A stretch of 21,510 nucleotides of DNA from Neoconidiobolus thromboides FSU 785. Taxonomy: Eukaryota > Entomophthoromycota > Entomophthoromycetes > Entomophthorales > Neoconidiobolaceae. The stretch is from NCBI GenBank assembly GCA_025603075.1, contig MU626542.1, forward strand, positions 1-21,510. The letters are read 5' to 3'. The notes below the pieces were generated by a model, which searched no databases, was not told the DNA's origin, and was given only the letters and a program-made list of their open reading frames with translations. Below, piece after piece: positions 19,093 to 21,510 of this stretch. Every line of letters begins with the position of its first letter. The first letter of the stretch is position 1. The position numbers were made by a program, and so were the translations under genes.

Positions 19093-20046
19093 ATGGAAGA
19101 GGAATTACGACAGCAAATTCAAACCTGGAAGGAAAAAGGCAAGCTATTGGATATCCGTACAGCAGTAAAAGGTAGCAGCTATATTAAAGGAAGCACTTAT
19201 ATACCATATAACGAAAATTTTGAATTAAGATGGTGTGAACTTCCAAACAAAAATGAAGGGCTAAATATGCTAATTTCAGAAGAAGGGACAGAGATGCAAC
19301 TAGTTGAAAAGATCAAACAAAGGGGTTGGAAAATAGAGCAAGTTTTTAAATCCAATAGTTTATTTTGGAAACTGATTGAAGAGTTTGATTTATTAGCAAC
19401 TGATTATGAGTATAATAGATTGTTATTTTCCCCAGCGCCTTTTTTACTAAGGAATTTAAAGCTAATTGAAACCATTTTGAATGAAAGGTTTGGTCATAAG
19501 CCTCATTGGAGCACATTAGATATAGGATGCGGTAGTGGCAGGGATATGGCATGGTTAGCATTTAATAACAAAAAGTTTCACCTATACGGGATAGATTGTG
19601 TGCAGACTGCTTTAAATCGAGTAGAATTGCTTTTTAGTAATTTAAATTTACAAACTAATTTAAAACAATTAATACGTTTAAAGTTTTTACCTGATTCCAC
19701 TTTCAAATTATATACAAAAAATCAAACATTAATTTATAATGATATCGGCAAGATTCCTTTTATCAATGTAAATAAATTCCAGCTTATCCTTTGTGTCCGA
19801 TACTTGGAAAGAGCTAGTTTCATTCACCTGTACTCCCTTTTAGCTTCGGGTGGTATTTTACTCTTTTCTACTTTTTTACATTTAGAGGGTTGCTCAGATT
19901 ATGAGCCTTCCTTAGAATCTGGTAAAAGATTACTTCCTGGTGAATTAGTAAAGGAATTTGGTTCTCAGTTTCAAGTTTTAATAGATTGTATAGAGTATTC
20001 GGAAGATAATAGACCTTTGAATTCTTTTTTAGCTGTTAAAAAATAA
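19093..20046 (+). CDS. SAM-dependent methyltransferase with rhodanese-like N-terminus
   Basis: Intronless, 317 aa, with no signal peptide or membrane segment, so probably cytosolic. Residues 1-65 look like a degenerate rhodanese domain: LLDIRTA and GSSYIKGSTYIPYNENFELR follow the usual 'DVRxxxEFxxGHIxGAxNIP' pattern, but the active-site Cys loop is missing, so sulfur transfer is unlikely. Residues 100-245 form a class I methyltransferase core. Motif I is LDIGCGSGRDMAWLA (142-156), the acidic end of strand 2 is YGID (Asp168), and the later strand is FQLILCVRYLERASF, with ASGGILLFSTF as strand 5. The substrate is unknown; motif I resembles TehB/UbiE-like small-molecule methyltransferases. The start is the first Met after an AT-rich leader, divergent from the ING gene. 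Confidence 0.85.
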   Translation: MEEELRQQIQTWKEKGKLLDIRTAVKGSSYIKGSTYIPYNENFELRWCELPNKNEGLNMLISEEGTEMQLVEKIKQRGWKIEQVFKSNSLFWKLIEEFDLLATDYEYNRLLFSPAPFLLRNLKLIETILNERFGHKPHWSTLDIGCGSGRDMAWLAFNNKKFHLYGIDCVQTALNRVELLFSNLNLQTNLKQLIRLKFLPDSTFKLYTKNQTLIYNDIGKIPFINVNKFQLILCVRYLERASFIHLYSLLASGGILLFSTFLHLEGCSDYEPSLESGKRLLPGELVKEFGSQFQVLIDCIEYSEDNRPLNSFLAVKK

Positions 20047-20278
20047 AAGTTAAATATTTGTAATTGATTAGTTGATTTTATAAACAGTTTGTTATCTTGT
20101 TTAGATATATAATTGATAGTTGTTTAAATTTTATTTATATACTGCAAAATCCATCTAGATTTAAGGATGTTTTTTCAAGTACATATAGCTGTTTAATTTA
20201 AATAAAATTTTCAAAAGTTGCTCACTAAGACTAGATCAATCTAAATATTTTATTAATAAAATAAACTCTTATCAATTA
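20047..20278. other. 3' flank of methyltransferase gene
   Basis: AT-rich, no gene or defined signal found. Confidence 0.5.
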
Positions 20279-20372
20279 TAGGGTGTTTTCTGATTTCATT
20301 ACTTCTCCATTTTTTAAGCGCTATTCAAGTGGAAAGATTGTTAGTAAAATTTTAAAAAAAACATACCCCTAT
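20279..20372 (+). mobile_element. MITE-like repeat, copy I
   Basis: About 94 bp. TATAGGGTGTTTTCTGATTT opens it and ACATACCCCTAT closes it. The core TTTTTTAAGCGCTATTCAAG keeps the central AGCGCT. The left terminal repeat is shortened relative to copies B and D. Confidence 0.8.
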
Positions 20373-21063
20373 TTGTTTTCTAAATATTAATATATTTGTT
20401 TCTATATCGTTTACTTATAAAATTATGTCCCACAATAAAAGAAGATTTAAAAAAATAATTTTATTAAATTCTTATCTCTTATATATATAAACTAGTTTAA
20501 AAGCTCAACTTAATTTCTACCTAATTCAAATTTTTAACAAATATAAATTAAGCCAAAATACTATAAAATTATTTGTCTTTTATTTAATTTTAACTAAAGT
20601 ATTAACTTTACTTGTTTAAAATTGAGCATATATATTAGTTGAGGATTAGTTATATTTTCAGAAAAGTATAAAGATTAAGTTACAATATTTGAAAATTTAA
20701 AATAATTTAAAAAAAATTGCAAATTAATAATATATCAAAAAAACCCAAAGAAACTGTCATTTTAATATTAATAAATGATATTATGTACATAATAATATAA
20801 TTTAGTATTTTATAATACAAAAAGGTAATTTTATATATAGATTTCTTGATTAATTAGAGTTAATATAATTTTAATTGATACATAACAATGTTTTTTTTTC
20901 GCTCAAGGACTTTATTGATTTTTTTTTGGAAACTCTGGCTTTAACTTAACTGTGAAATTTAATGCCTAATAATTAAAGTTAAAGGCTGTTTTAGTTTAAC
21001 TGATTATAAGTTAATAAGCCCTAGTCTATATAATTAAAATAAACTTAAAGTGCAAAAAATAAT
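20373..21063. other. AT-rich intergenic, no gene seen
   Basis: 690 bp of strongly AT-rich DNA with many short frames broken by stops. No tRNA, repeat copy or coding signal recognised. Confidence 0.55.
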
Positions 21064-21145
21064 ATGGGGGTGTTTTTTTTAGCTTTTACTTTATCTTTTA
21101 AGCGCTATTTGAGCGAAAAATTATTAGCAAAATCCTCACAAAAAT
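21064..21145 (+). mobile_element. MITE-like repeat, short copy J
   Basis: 82 bp, shorter than the other copies through small internal losses. TATGGGGGTGT plus a T-run is the left end, and ATATTACCATA the degraded right end. The central AGCGCT (21101-21106) and GAGCG are intact. Confidence 0.78.
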
Positions 21146-21189
21146 ATATTACCATATATAGTAAGCTATGAGCTGTATAAAATAAGAGG

Positions 21190-21235
21190 TATGGGGTTGT
21201 CTGAATTAGTTTCATTATTTTATCCAATTTTCAAA
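21190..21235 (+). mobile_element. MITE-like repeat, partial copy K
   Basis: TATGGGGTTGTCT followed by TTTCATTATTTTATCCA matches the first ~40 bp of the family, 45 bp after copy J in the same orientation. The remainder is missing or unrecognisable. Confidence 0.55.
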
Positions 21236-21510
21236 AAAAATTGTATTTTAAAAACTTCGCTTAAAATTCTATAAAATCACATCTTTTATTAAAACAAAAG
21301 TACCCAAACACAGTTCTAAATCATTCTATTATAGCTCATACTGTAAGTTACTTGAATTTCTACTAGATCTTAAATACATGTTCTTATAAAGCTTAATTGA
21401 GAAATATTTATTATCAACTGCTTTATAACCAACATTGTAGATTTATTATCAAATAAATAAACTATTTTAATGTTATAATTACATTATTAATATATTGCCA
21501 AGTTAATAAA
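21236..21510. other. AT-rich end of window, no gene seen
   Basis: No coding or RNA signal recognised up to the window edge. Confidence 0.5.

Noticed and set aside
19346..19561. Minus-strand 71-codon frame
   Set aside because: Antisense of the methyltransferase gene with no family resemblance.
1..21510. CRISPR array, prokaryotic operon or phage-type defence system
   Set aside because: No regularly spaced repeats, no Shine-Dalgarno pattern, and genes are spliced eukaryotic types. The dispersed repeats are irregularly spaced and in both orientations.

Overview
The window is AT-rich eukaryotic DNA with the compact-gene look of an early-diverging fungus. The evidence is short spliceosomal introns (46-109 nt) with GTAAGT/GTAATT donors, TACTAAT- or TTAAC-like branch sites and TAG/AAG/CAG acceptors; intergenic spaces of 0.1-3 kb; a fungal-type GH5 steryl-glucosidase/endoglycoceramidase-like enzyme; and a rhodopsin-like (class A-like) seven-helix receptor of a kind known from Conidiobolus-type zoopagomycete fungi. 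The lineage is my inference. Nothing in the window proves the species.

Layout. 1-2353 is gene-poor, with four copies of a ~100-bp terminal-inverted-repeat element and one tRNA-Leu(UAA). 2354-3253 (+) is an intronless seven-helix receptor. 3909-6347 (-) is the PP2A scaffold subunit A, rebuilt here as 12 exons with an 8-nt last exon. 7239-9410 (+) is an ADCK2-like ABC1/UbiB atypical kinase (3 exons), followed 127 bp later by a small STEEP1/UPF0428-family gene (9538-10053, +, 3 exons). 10553-12823 (-) is the intronless GH5 enzyme. 12824-15583 is a second gene-poor block with two more identical tRNA-Leu(UAA) genes and three more copies of the repeat. 15584-17675 (+) is an RSPRY1-type SPRY+RING protein, rebuilt as 11 exons. 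17858-18823 (-) is an ING-family PHD-finger protein (6 exons), convergent with RSPRY1. 19093-20046 (+) is an intronless methyltransferase with a degenerate rhodanese-like N-terminus, divergent from ING across ~270 bp. 20047-21510 is gene-poor with two full copies and one partial copy of the repeat.

The genes are mostly unrelated housekeeping functions (phosphatase scaffold, mitochondrial kinase-like protein, glycolipid turnover, ubiquitin ligase, chromatin reader, methyl transfer) and do not form a pathway or cluster. The most distinctive non-gene feature is the repeat family. It is intergenic only, has the terminal motif TATGGGGATGT, folds back on itself around a central AGCGCT, and shows CpG-to-TpG/CpA changes in about half the copies. 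Six copies lie near the three identical tRNA-Leu genes. I found no CRISPR array, prokaryotic operon, large transposase gene or rRNA.
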